From: Linanthus parryae
Taxonomy: Eukaryota; Streptophyta; Magnoliopsida; Ericales; Polemoniaceae
Assembly (NCBI GenBank): GCA_023055425.1
Contig: JALGPY010000003.1
Span: forward strand, 71,089,491-71,153,490
DNA length: 64,000 bases
Reading direction: 5' to 3'
Shown: positions 1 through 10,659 of the stretch, in pieces
Position numbering within the stretch: the stretch's first letter is position 1
How the letters are laid out: each line of letters begins with the position of its first letter
Position numbers and translations under genes: made by a program
Notes under the pieces: generated by a model
The model's database searches: none
What the model was told of the DNA's origin: nothing
What the model saw: only the letters and a program-made list of their open reading frames with translations

Positions 1-90
1 CGGTTCAGTATTTGAGCCGATCAACTTATGAGCTGAGTTTGGGTTTCGTACTTTTAGCCCAACCAAGCCCATCCCGAACCATTTCTTTAT

Positions 91-99
91 ATTATTTTA
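91..99. repeat. Target-site duplication ATTATTTTA, left copy
   Basis: The nine bases ATTATTTTA directly precede the left inverted terminus at 100 and recur at 2208-2216 directly after the right terminus. An exact 9-bp duplication is the signature of Mutator-superfamily insertion. Confidence 0.9.
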
Positions 100-181
100 G
101 GGTAAAAGACACTGACCACCCCTGACTTTAGGGTTAATTCCACTCCGCTACTCTGTGTTTTAGCAAAAGACACTCCGCACC
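100..181 (+). repeat. Left terminal inverted repeat of the MULE
   Basis: Eighty-two bases beginning GGGTAAAAGACACTGACC pair with the reverse complement of 2126-2207. Two substitutions were seen by eye, in the CCACTCCGCTACTCTG stretch. Confidence 0.9.
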
Positions 182-649
182 CATTTGACGGAATATTCCA
201 TGGACACTTAGCACCCTTCTGTCAAGTTCCGTTAGAAAAGTGGTATATTGAAATTTTTCGGACCATATTACCCCCATGTATTGTTTTAGACTTTTTTGCT
301 CATTTTTATCATCATGAACACCCATAACATACCCACAAAATTCCCAAAAAATTCACAAGAATAGATCAAGAACACAAATAACATCAAACTCAAAAGTTTT
401 TGTCATCAAGAACACCAAGAACATTAAGAACACACCCTTATTTTTTGAACACCAAAATAGTCATGTACACGAGAATTTGTCCCAAAATTGTCACTCTAAT
501 CTAGCCTCTGCCCCAACTCAAAGATTTGAGTTTGAAGGTTTGAAGTTTCTTGATCTGAGTGAATTAGAGGAAATTGATTATTATCATACTTGTTTTTAAA
601 CTGAAAAACTGAAGCTTTCTATTAACAAAAGGCCATCTTGGCTACAAGA

Positions 650-873
650 ATGCTGGTTCAGCAGCCAAATTATAGGTGTTCTAGCTCTCCTGCAATCATA
701 AAACACAGAAAAAATCTCAAGTTATTCTACCGTATCTGTTACCACATAAGTAGAGACAAACTGGTAGTTGGTTTCATTTCCCAAATCAAAATAAGCAAAG
801 ACTTCATATAGCAATATAGCATCATAAGATATTTGCAACCACCCCAACAATGCTGGTTGAGCAGCCAAATTAA
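650..873. repeat. Short direct duplication inside the MULE
   Basis: The 22-bp segment around 650-671 (ATGCTGGTTCAGCAGCCAAA) recurs at about 851-872 with one or two changes, in the same direction and 200 bp apart. No function is apparent. The interval on the minus strand has a plausible GTAACAG donor and a GATTGCAG acceptor, so it could derive from an intron-containing captured gene, but I do not recognise the product. Confidence 0.4.
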
Positions 874-1261
874 AGCACGGTACCATTGAAACCGCGGAAA
901 CCAGAAGATTTGACACTGCAGTGCATTACAGAACCATGAATCAACAAAACCTGTCAAATGTTTGTATACATCCACCAAGAGTAGAGCAACCAATTCATCA
1001 CCAATAATACTCATTTTCTGAATTGAAAAATGCATTTTTTTTTTCAATTTAACTAAGCTAAAGCTCGCGATTCCCAATTTTTACTTCAAACCACTACTAA
1101 CTTGTGCAAATTCAGCCAAAACTGAATCACAAATCACAGACAGATCCAACTAAAACTAGTGCTTTCTTCCAGAAATTAAAAACAGCAACATCAACGAATT
1201 TCTGTCTTCAGTGATTTGAATCTAGCAATCGACGACTCAAATTGCTCTCGGAATACGAATT

Positions 1262-1432
1262 GTATCAGAATTGCAAGGAGGGGAGGAGGCACTGAGTTTT
1301 CGCGGACGTAGGCGAGGGGAGCGAGAATGAGGGAGGCGATGAGATCGCGATAGACGCAGAAGACGAATCCGTTGACTCCGACGTTGAGAGCAACTTTGGT
1401 AACGGCATGATAGACGCCGTAGACGAGCTACA
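1262..1432 (-). pseudogene. Captured exon fragment of a WAT1-related (EamA/DMT) transporter
   Basis: Read on the minus strand, this fragment of about 57 codons gives TKVALNVGVNGFVFCVYRDL followed by LILAPLAYVRE. This is the start of a WAT1-related (nodulin MtN21-like) membrane transporter: the end of transmembrane helix 1, the conserved VALNxGV turn, the YRDL motif and helix 2. Family members have ten helices and about 350-400 residues, so only about 15% is present. An in-frame TAG replaces the residue before LVYGVYH, where relatives usually have Gln, and a TGA lies five codons further upstream. Similarity fades after VRENSVPPP. The piece lies wholly inside the Mutator-like element, in antisense to the plus strand, and is best read as a transduplicated, non-coding gene fragment. 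It may still produce RNA matching the parental gene. Confidence 0.75.
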
Positions 1433-2125
1433 CCACCACCATTGCTCAACCCATAGATCGACCCAAACCAAGTTGGCTTCGAGCAAGTAGGAAAGCTTCG
1501 ACCGTCGGTCGATTCAAACCCATAGTACCCCTAAACCCACAATACCTTCAGATTCCGATCTCTTTGTGTGGCGGCTAGTTTCACAGTAAGGGAGGAAGAG
1601 AGAGAGAGGGGAGAAGAGAGAGTATTAGCTGGGTGAGGCAATCGACATCTAGGCGTTCACGCTCGCGGATCTTGTGGCTTGACATATGGTCGAAGCAGCG
1701 GCATATGGGATCTGGGTTCATCGCCCAGAAGAACGACGGCGGCGGCAGAACCCAGATCCGAGAAGAACTGTTGGTCGGGATATGATGGTCGAGACTCGAG
1801 AAGAACGGCGGCGGTCAATTTCTTATTCTGGGCAACACCCGACGGTGGAAGAACAGTTGGTTGGGGAAGAGAAAAGGAGAGAAGATGGAGAGGGAGGGAG
1901 GCAACTTTGGCTTCTCATTCAACTTGTAGGTTGGGTGTTGATGGAGGGGGGTTTCACAGCTGATTGGGGAAAGAGAAAGAGGGGGAAGAGAGAGAAGAAT
2001 TAGGGTTAGAAATGGAGGAGAGAGGGGTTAGGATAATATATAGAGGGTAATTTTATAAAATTTTAGGGGTAAAATGGTTTTTTTACTCGTGCTGTTAGTC
2101 AACAGTTAGTCTCCATCCAAAAAAA

Positions 2126-2207
2126 GGTGCGGAGTGTCTTTTGCTAAAACACAGGGTAGCGGAGTTGAATTAACCCTAAAGTCAGGGGTGGTCAGTGTCT
2201 TTTACCC
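2126..2207 (-). repeat. Right terminal inverted repeat of the MULE
   Basis: This is the inverted partner of 100-181 and ends ...GTCTTTTACCC, followed at once by the second ATTATTTTA (2208-2216). Confidence 0.9.
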
Positions 2208-2216
2208 ATTATTTTA

Positions 2217-3210
2217 ATGTAACATAAATAAGTAAACATACACACCTAACTAAAAGTATATTACAAAAGATATGTTTAGCATGTAATGTTAATACGTTGA
2301 TATAAAAAATACAAAATATATATATGAGTATATATATATATGTTCAAAATTGATTAAATGTGTCAAATACATGATTAAGTTCAATCATTTTTGTTTTTTA
2401 ACATAATATTAATGATTTTTTAATTTCTAATGCCTTTTTTAAGGAATCTAATGCTATTATTTTATATAAATAAGGACATCATTTTAGCCCACGGGTTGGG
2501 TTTGAGTTTAAGGTTTTTTAAATGGATCGGAGTTGGTTTCGAGCGTTGGCCCGGATGATGGGTTGGGTTGGGCTTGGGTTCATGTTTTCAAATCGTCGTG
2601 TTCGGCCGAACCCAACCCAACACAGCACGGCCCATGGCCACCCCTATCTACAACTCATCCCCTCACCCCACCTGATGAAATTTATTTTTAAATATATATT
2701 TTTTTAAATATATTTAAAAATAAATCTAAAACTATCAAAAATATATACGAAATAATACTAATTTATCTCACTAAATATTTTTATCGTATTATCATTTCGT
2801 ACTTTGTTCGTTTTTGTCTTATTCTAGTTATAATTCAATAATGACGTCCTTTGAACTATGTTTCTCAATCATTCAATAATTGTAATTGTTAATTGTCACA
2901 AAAATAAAATGTGTCAAATTTACAAAAAAATAAATAACGGTAATATTTTTTAATTAACTATTGAGAAAATATTATTTATTTTTATAGGTAATATATAAAA
3001 TTATGAAAATATACTAATCATAATTAAAAATACAAATTACAACCATAAAATATTTTTAAGTGTCGCAATTTGAGGGCGTATAGGAGCAGACACACTCGTG
3101 CTCGTGTGGTTCACTGTCTCTGTCTGTGCTCTCCCCTCCTTTTTCAAGAGTTTGTACGTGTTCCGTGTTATTGGGTGATGCGTATGTACGCGTTTTTGCA
3201 TAAATTAGTG
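2217..3210. other. AT-rich spacer, no gene seen
   Basis: Apart from the possible hAT end at 2480-2646, the interval is AT-rich with no reading frame that resembles a protein and no RNA gene that I recognise. Confidence 0.5.
2480..2646. repeat. GGGTTGGG-rich end of a possible hAT-like element
   Basis: The stretch is rich in GGGTTGGG and CCCAACCC words and ends at 2636-2646 with the reverse complement of TAGGGGTGGCC, a terminus common on plant hAT-type MITEs. The window's first 90 bases have a similar composition (GGGTTTCG, CCCAACC), so the Mutator element at 100-2207 may sit inside this older element. No partner terminus or target duplication was found, because the left end would lie outside the window. 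This is a tentative call. Confidence 0.3.
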
Positions 3211-3541
3211 CGTAGAAACTCAACTTTTACATGAATGAGCACATTGAAAATGCACAAAAAAACAGCAATAAATTTTCGCCGTATATGAAGATTTTCTTGC
3301 CGTTTATAGCAAAAACGGCGAGATTTGGCTCGGTCGGAAGGAATTTTGCTGTTTTTGCTCAGCGGCGAGAAAAAGTCTTGTCGCTTAGACCTTTAACGGC
3401 GAGAGTCACGCCCTTGCCTTTTATGATGTAGCAAAAAGGGCAAAAAATCTCGCCGTTTATGATAACCTCTTATATGGCAAACTCTTCTTCCTGTCGTTTT
3501 TAAAGAGTCATGTGGCAAAAATTATTGCCATATATATACAT

Positions 3542-3582
3542 ATACATATATTCATATATATATATATATATGTATATGTATA
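3542..3582. repeat. AT/TATATG microsatellite
   Basis: A run of TATATA and TATATG words; simple sequence with no coding content. Confidence 0.7.
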
Positions 3583-3855
3583 TTTTTATTAATTTTAAAA
3601 TTTAATTGATTTATACATTTTATACTATTCATGTATATTATAAATATTTATTTATATTAATTTTAAGAAAGTTGGGTTTTTTCCATTTTTGTCCTCACCA
3701 TATGTTTTATTTCCCTCTACCCCTCTCCCAAATATGCCCTCTTCACAACAACAACACCGCCAACACAACCAGCATCAGCGCCATAATCACAACCAATTAA
3801 TCTAGCAACCAATTAATCACTTTCTGGCGTTTTCATTCAAAAACATATTCTTCTG

Positions 3856-3969
3856 GAAGAAGAAGAAGAAGAAGAAGAAGAAGAAGAAGAAGAAGAAGAA
3901 GAAGAAGAAGAAGAAGAAGAAGAAGAAGAAGAAGAAGAAGAAGAAGAAGAAGAAGAAGAAGAAGAAGAA
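3856..3969 (+). repeat. (GAA)n microsatellite, about 38 units
   Basis: An almost uninterrupted GAA run of about 114 bp inside the CACTA-type element. It creates artificial poly-Phe or poly-Glu/Lys reading frames on the two strands that should not be taken as genes. GAA/TTC tracts can form triplexes and change length readily. Confidence 0.9.
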
Positions 3970-4974
3970 ACGCAACATATGAAGAAGAAGAAGAAACCAG
4001 AGACCAGAGACCAGATAGGGACAGAGACTGAGGGAAGAACAGAGGGGAGAGATGAGATACACCAACAGATCAGAGTTAAAACACCCAGATCGAAGCTTCA
4101 AGCTATGGCGACGACACGACGAGGAGGGCGGCGACGGGATCAAAGCTTCTATCTTCGTCTTCTTCTTCGTTCTCTGCTTCTTCTTCTTCTTCCACCGGTG
4201 GCGACGGCAACGGCGACGGCGCTGAGGTGAATCGGCGGCGTTGGAGCTGAGGTGAATCGACGGCGCTGGGAACAGAGAGATCGATCGATCTCTGTGGGTT
4301 GGGGATCAAAAATATAGGGGGAGGTACAATGGGACGAAGATGATAGAGATTTTTTCTTATAAAGTGTCGGGTTTTAATTGATGGCTAAGATTACATCTTC
4401 CCAAATTAAATGGATGGCACAGATTTAAGCCACATATGCTGTTTCATTTTGGGCGGACAATTAAAAATTTCGCCCCAAAATTTGGCTCCCAAATAAAAAA
4501 ATTTGAGTTGTGACATCAAAATTAAATAATAAAAAAAGAGTTGCGTACAATCATTTTTTGCCGTATATGATAATTTTTAACGGAGTTAAAGGTCTCTTGC
4601 CGTTTATGTTATATACTATATGTGGCGCGATTCTTTTTTCTAATAATGACATTTTTATTGCCGTTTTAGATATTTTTAAGCGGAGAGAATTATTCTTGCC
4701 ACTATAAGAACAATCTTGCCGTTTTCGATAAAATATATGTGGAATTAATATTTTCTCGCCGTAAAAGACTATTTTAAGTGGCAAAAATTATCATCGCCAT
4801 TTTTTATATCAAATACGGCGAGAAAAACTCTTGCCGCGCGAATTTTAGTATAATTTTGCCATTTTGTGTTCATTTCTAGTAGTGGGGCTACCAACTTGTG
4901 GAAAAACTGATAGTTACGAGGTAATTAGTTAAAACTCAAAATTAGGCTAATTATGACAACCTAGCAGTCATAAC

Positions 4975-6708
4975 CGTAGTTTTAAAAACCGCACCGGACC
5001 GGCCGGTTCGACCGGTTGAACCGGTGAACCAGTGCCTTACCGGTCCGGTCCAGCTATTGGATCGTTTATGTAAGAAAACCGGTTAAAATTGGCCAAAACC
5101 GCCGGTTTTTGGTTGAACCAGTGAACCGGCCGGTATTAACCGGTTCCGCCGGTTTTTGTTGGTTCTTCTCAACACCCAAATCCGCGACTAATTTGCTGAC
5201 ATCAGAGGCGCCTTGCCACCGAAAACTTGTCGACGCTCTTCGTCTATCTCTCGGAAAATCGAAGAGAGAGAAAAATGAGGAAACAAATGACAGTTTACAG
5301 TCAAGTTGGTTACCTTCAAATTAGGGGAATATGGCGAGGAAAGAGAAATAGTGGGTCGAGACTTGAGAGGGTGCCGTTTAAGAACAGAATGTGGAAGAGA
5401 CAAGAGACGGAGAGAGAGAGCAAAATGATAGGAAGAGATAGAAACAAATAACGAAAATAGATTTTTAGAGAAATTTGTGGATAAGAAAATACGTGTCGAG
5501 CACATCATCCATCCACATGCATGTCCTTACTTTGTTTTTTTTGCAAACCCATGTCCTTACTGTTAAACGCAAATTTTTAGGAGTATGCCTAAAGAAATAC
5601 TACTAAAGCCCTGCTTTCTTTACCTAATTTATGTACTTTTTAGTTATTTTTAGAAAAAGATTAAAAAGTTACTTACTTTGACTTTGTTAAATTTTGTAAA
5701 AAGTTGTAGGTAACATTTTTAGAAAAAAGTTGTTTACTTATGTTCTATTTTAGCTCTTAAAAAGTACATTTAAGGAGTAAAAAGTAAGAAAAGTTGAAGT
5801 TGGAAAAAACTAACTTTTTTTAGTCTTATAAAAAGGTAAAAAAGTTACGTAAACTTAAATTGTAATGAAAATGAGTAAATTGGAACTTTTTTTATGACCT
5901 AAAAAAGGTAAAAAGTCACATAATTTTAGGCAAAGAAAGCAGGGCCTAATTGGAAATTTATATTTTCCTACTTAAAAAAATATTTGTAATTTTTGGATAA
6001 TATTGTTATAATATTTATAAAAAAATAATTAATTTATATTAATGTTACAATTTTGTTTATGAAATTTTATGAGGTCACTATTGATTGGCATATCAAGGTT
6101 TTTAAAGTTAATGTTGCTCAAGTTTAATAGTAATATTTATATTTAAAAAATTAATATAGTAAATTAAAATATGCGGTTCAACTATAAACGTTATATTCGT
6201 AACTTATATCGTAAGTTTGAAATTAAGCATATGAATTTATATTTTCACAACAATAAATGTCTATTGCTTACAAATTGTTATTAAAAAAATAAAAATGTGT
6301 TGCTTGAAAAATAGACACGATTAATTGTCAGTTAAATGGGTTCTAAAGAATTATGGATATTTGTATATAAATCTCAAATTGTATTTGTTAATGTCAATCA
6401 ATATTTTTATATTTATTATAAACATCAAAATATATTTGTTGTTGACAATACTTTAGTTATTTTTGTTTGTTTGTTTGTTTATTTTTGTAAACATAGTTAT
6501 TACTATAAAAATATGCTACACAAGGTTCAAACTAAAACATTCAACTATTTTTGGCTATTTTCCATTATGTTTATTATTTTTTAAATAAAAAATAATATAT
6601 ATATATATATATTATTAAATATACGTGCAATTGAACCGGTCCGACCAGCGGTCCCACCATGAACCGGTGCCTCACCGGTTCGTTGGCAGGTCCGGTTTTA
6701 AAATTGTG
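4975..6708. mobile_element. Non-autonomous hAT-type element with CCGGTT-rich ends
   Basis: The element is bounded by an exact 8-bp duplication GTCATAAC (4967-4974 and 6709-6716), the length made by hAT transposases. Its ends are inverted: CGTAGTTTTAAAAACCG at the left and the reverse complement of CACAATTTTAAAACCG at the right. Just inside both ends are many GAACCGGT and CCGGTTNNACC words (4985-5165 and 6633-6695), as in hAT subterminal binding arrays. There is no transposase frame; 5180-5510 has a purine-rich stretch of unknown origin. A separate MITE (5607-5946) sits inside. Confidence 0.75.
5607..5946. mobile_element. Tourist-like MITE nested in the hAT element
   Basis: The inverted ends read AGCCCTGCTTTCTTTACC at the left and GGCCCTGCTTTCTTTGCC at the right (reverse complement). 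They are flanked by TAA at 5604-5606 and 5947-5949. A 3-bp TAA/TTA duplication with short inverted ends and 340 bp of non-coding AT-rich interior fits a PIF/Harbinger (Tourist) MITE. It interrupts the hAT-type element, so it arrived later. Confidence 0.7.
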
Positions 6709-6716
6709 GTCATAAC

Positions 6717-8042
6717 AAGTCAAATTTTGATGCTTGAAGCTGGAGAAAAGAGCACATAATAATAAGGATCATCTGAAATTGCTGGAACATCTTTGTTTTA
6801 TCTCTTTTTCCCATATTTTAAGAGGAACACTAAGGTTTTTGCTACTATCACGAGACCGTTGGGCGCGAGTTGTGATCCTACGATTTATGAGACTTTGATT
6901 TTTTGCTTCTTAAACTTAAATTATGTCTAGTACTTAGATCATGTTTTTTTAAGTGTTTAGTTTTATCTCATGGATGAATGATGTCTCGTTTACTAGATTT
7001 TAGTTACAGAATTACTTGGCAACTCGGGGTTTTTTAGTCAGAAAAATTGAAATAGACACTTGACTACATCAGTCAATTGGTTATCTTGACTGTTGGCTTG
7101 GAACTCTGAGTGGAACACAAAACGTAACACTTGACTAGGGTAAACCTATTATTTGGTAACTCGGTGTGAGTTAATCATTAGTCAAAGACGTGATTATTTG
7201 AGAAATCAGAATCAAAAAGTTGCTCGTTTGAATAAGTTACTCGCAATTTCTCAAAAAAAAAAAAAAAAAAAAGAATAAGTTACTCGCATCATTGTTTCGA
7301 AGATCATAATGAATTGCCAAAGAAATCTTTAGTGAGACCGAAAAAGAGTTATAGTATTTCCTCATTATCTAAACTTCTTCGATCATTCTACCATCTTCGC
7401 CAGTTATTAATTAGATTACTTTCAGTATATTAGTTGTTAGAAAGAAACAACACAATTTGTTCACTTTTGGCTATTCGAATTAACTAGTTAAGAAATCGAG
7501 TCTCGTGGGTTCGACAAATATTGATTTACCAAATTGTTACACACGACGATCGCACACTTAAGGTTTGAGCATGTCAGTTTACTCGAATTTCGAAAAATAC
7601 TTATAGGGATCGTCTCAACTATTTCTAGAAGGTGATTCTACACGTCAAGGAGAAGCTTATGCACGTCAAGCTGAGTCGGTGTTCAGTTGAAGATGGGGTT
7701 GACTGAGGAAGAACTTGAGGAATGTTAATTCATTGATCTATAGGGGCTCGGTGTTGGTGTTAGCCTCAATGGCTGAGGTGTCACAAGCACAAACCATTTG
7801 GTGGCTCGCTTTGCTACATTAGGTGGTAATTGCAGTAGGGAAATTAAAGTTAGATTTTATGGATTTATGTTTGAATTTATTTTCTACTATTCTTAAGTTA
7901 GCCCCACGACTTACAATAAATTACATCAAGCAATAATTAACTCGATCCCTCTAGAAGTCATTTGATATTCAAGAAAAATTTATTTAGAGAGCCCCAATAT
8001 TTCTGAAATTATAATCAAGTCAAGTTTGACAACAAGAGGTAT
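6717..8042. other. Spacer without recognised features
   Basis: No protein-like reading frame, repeat boundary or RNA gene was recognised. It contains a poly(A) run at about 7253-7271 flanked by two copies of GAATAAGTTACTCGCA, a small local duplication. Confidence 0.4.
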
Positions 8043-9640
8043 TGTAACACCACTAAATTTCAAGACCCGGAACCAAGATATGCGTCGCTTCGTACCTGAT
8101 TGAAAAACTGAGCACAAGGAGTCTTTTTGTTTAACAGCCGAACCATAACCAAACCAATCAACTTAAATAGTTAATTAATGCATTACAATCCTTAGCCACA
8201 AACACGGGATCAAAACATAAATAGAAAAAGTAACGTGAATTACTAAAATGTTCCATAGTGTTGATCATTACCAATCATTCAACTCGCCCGCTTCCCAAAC
8301 TTAGCTTCCAATGCCTAAGTTGTGGTGGAGAAAATAATACAAATACACACAAGCATGTAAAAATATGAGTAGAGACAGTGACTCTTTTATAGAAAAAAAT
8401 TGACACATCGGAATTATACCATTTAAGAAATGATAAAAATATCTCTCCTTACGAATCCATCCAATAGAAAAAAATCAACCTTCCATGTATTAGGGCAAAA
8501 TCCAAAAAAAAATCATAATCCATGTCTCTTACAAAACGTTTGATAAAATATTTCATAAATAATCAAATTTCACTCCAAAGATAATCAAATTTATTCCAAA
8601 ATATAATGAAATTTCATTCCAAAAGATAATTCGAAAAAATATTCATATTTTAGGGTTATTAGTACGGGAATGAACTTTACCACATAAGTCGCTTATAATC
8701 ATCACCACATGAATGACTTAAAATCCTCACCAAGTAAGTGGTTTATAATCCTCGCCACACGAATGGCTTAGAAACCCCACCACCACAGTGGTCAGACTAA
8801 CATCTATGACTTTAAGTATCGTATCCTCTACATATTTCTATATGGTCAAAAGAGTGAGTGCATGGAATACCAAACTCGGGGCAATAAAGGCGACCGAGCT
8901 ACAAAATCCCGATGCCAAATAGTAAAATTTTACCGTACAACTCTTTTCACTTTCATTACGATGGATTTTTATTCATTCGTGATAATCATTCCTGAAGAAA
9001 TAGTATTTGAAGTCAAAAATTCATGCCCATGTGTTCCAAAGTTTCACGTGAAAATCCATAAATAATCTAAGTACTCATTTTGAGACATATGAAAACATCA
9101 CATCTGACATGAAAAAGGCCTGACACACAAAGCAAGGCATATTCTCTTACCTTAAGCAAATAGTAAATGCATGCAAAGCAAAGTAAAGCAAGCTCCTTAA
9201 GGATGCATGTAGCCTACATCTACAAATTTGTTTCCTACAATCATATAAATATACCATCCCATATATTCGCACATGTTTAAAACATGCACTTTAAATAGTA
9301 TGTAGAAACACTCAATAGCTGTCTTAGACCTCTTAATGTCTCTTCAGATACACTCATCAATACTCTTGAGTTCTCTAGATCCAACATCCCAAGCCATACT
9401 CCAAAGTCCAATACAAAACTTGTCTTTTGAAATTGTCCGCTAATATGTTTAATAATTAAAGTAACATAACCCATTAATTAACTACATATCTCAAATACAT
9501 CCCATACTCATTATAGTCTCATTAGACTAAAATATATTATGAAAAAAACTTGAGGTTCAAACGGAATCGAAATCGGCTTCCGAAAACACAAGTTGTACTC
9601 TTTATACACTTACTACTTATATACCAGTATATGACGTACA
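8043..9640 (-). mobile_element. Probable degenerate Ty3/gypsy chromovirus-type LTR
   Basis: On the minus strand the interval starts TGTACGTCATATACTGG (9640 downwards) and ends ...AGTGGTGTTACA (8043), a TG...CA structure with the GTTACA/GTGACA ending seen in Tekay/Del-like LTRs. Near its end, about 8280-8340 resembles a segment of the solo LTR at 47289-49798 (ACTTAGGCATTGGAAGCTA versus TCTTAGATGCTTGGAGTGCTA). A four-unit degenerate repeat of about 29 bp lies at 8680-8800. The right boundary coincides with the point where the hAT transposase fossil breaks off. No target duplication survives (GGTAT versus TTATC), so the limits are tentative. Confidence 0.4.
8680..8800. repeat. Degenerate tandem repeat of about 29 bp
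   Basis: Four imperfect units share the pattern AATCNTCACCACATGAATGRCTTA. Short repeats of this kind occur inside chromovirus LTRs, supporting the LTR call for the surrounding interval. Confidence 0.5.
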
Positions 9641-10468
9641 TTATCAAAAAGTAATTGTTGTAATTATCTCTATAATACCCTACTCGGTAAAAGCATCTAC
9701 GATAGTATCTCTCATGTTCCTACCATTGTGAGAATTTGGATATTGTCGAAAAGCAAGTACACGTTTTTGTAATTTTCAATCAGGGTCAATGTAGTGTGCG
9801 GTGACACAAAGATATCCTTTATCGTCTCCACTGGTTCACATATCCTATGTGCAAGTAATAGTAAAATCAGAATTTCCAAAAGTGTGAAAACTTTCCTCTC
9901 TCCTATCATCGTATAACTTGATTATATCTTTTTAGTAGTACTTCTACTAAACCGCTAAAAAGAGGGACAAAATGCATCTTTTATCATTTTTTCAAACTCA
10001 TCGTCGTCGGTCGTATTAATAGGAAGTTCTTTAGCGGTAATCCAACGAGCTATTGGTTTTTTGCACTTGGTGTATCATAAACAAAAGGAACTAGTTGGCC
10101 TTGAGTGTTTATACCCTAGTAGGGTTTGAACTCCCTTCTTACCTCTGGGTTGTGTTTCTAACATAAGTTTAGGTTCAACTTGTAAATGCTTTTTAAGTTA
10201 CTATAATCCACCGATTTTATGAACTGCAAACTCGGATTTACAAAGATTAAAAAGGAGAATCACCATCGGGACCTATGCCTTTTTTGTAATTTTTTCATAT
10301 ATTGCCAAACCGGACTTCTTTTAATAAGGGCTTTACGTGATTTTTATTTTTTCCTTGAGTTAGATCATTTTCTTCAATACCAAAATCTAAATCGACACTT
10401 ACACCAACTACATCTTCAATATTTTCAAGATCAATATGCATTGTTTCGTCTATGTATGAATAAAACAT
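9641..10468 (-). pseudogene. hAT (Ac-like) transposase pseudogene, 5' half
   Basis: Frame-switching translation of the minus strand recovers a hAT transposase with an N-terminal BED zinc finger. From the ATG at 10466-10468 the pieces include a WQYM-KK segment, NLCKSEFAVHKI and LKKHLQ (the Cys and His positions of a BED finger). Further on come ARWITAKELPINTTDDDEFE (about 10060-10000) and GDDKGYLCVTAHYIDPD (about 9840-9780), then RVLAFRQYP and a TFDN ending at 9641. These blocks occur in this order in Ac/Tam3-family enzymes. Several in-frame stops (for example after CPSF and before DM-TSG) and frameshifts make it non-functional. The catalytic core beyond TFDN and the C-terminal dimerisation domain are absent, cut where the LTR-like interval begins. 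The upstream promoter and terminus are described separately. Confidence 0.75.
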
Positions 10469-10659
10469 TGTTTGTTAAAAAAATTGGAAAAAATAAAATT
10501 AAATGAAGGAAAGAACTGACAAATAACAAGTAATAAAAACAAATAAAATGCTAAAAAAAATATTAAAACTTGCAATTTCCAAGAGCTTACAAGTTTGAGC
10601 TGGATGGAGGAGTTGGATGTATTACTTTACAATGTAGGAAGAACGAGAGAAATTATTTG

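Larger units (their letters stand above)
100..2207. mobile_element. Non-autonomous Mutator-like element (Pack-MULE)
   Basis: This 2108-bp element has inverted terminal repeats of 82 bp (100-181 and 2126-2207, starting GGGTAAAAGACACTGACC) that agree at about 80 positions, flanked by an exact 9-bp duplication. Long inverted ends plus a 9-bp duplication define a MULE. No transposase reading frame is visible, so it must depend on an enzyme made elsewhere. The interior is unlike the AT-rich flanks: 1262-1432 is a recognisable fragment of a host transporter gene, and 1540-2010 is GC- and purine-rich DNA that could be a second captured 5' region. Carrying host gene pieces makes it a Pack-MULE. The near-identity of the ends suggests moderate to young age. 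Confidence 0.88.
3211..4884. mobile_element. CACTA-type element, right end clear, left end degenerate
   Basis: At 4871-4884 the sequence reads CATTTCTAGTAGTG, the reverse complement of CACTACTAGAAATG, a typical plant CACTA (En/Spm) terminus. Between about 3265 and 3540, and again between 4548 and 4870, there are many copies of words such as CTTGCCGTTTATG, CTCGCCGTT and TATGGCAAAA in both orientations. This is the subterminal repeat pattern to which CACTA transposases bind. The left terminus was not found intact; the best candidate is GTGCGTAGAAAC at about 3209. No 3-bp duplication could be confirmed. No transposase is present, so the element is non-autonomous. The middle (3855-4320) holds a long GAA run and GC-rich sequence. 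Confidence 0.55.

Noticed and set aside
3817..4143. Minus-strand open frame with a long poly-Phe run.
   Set aside because: It is only the (GAA)n microsatellite read in antisense; there is no domain or codon signal outside the run.
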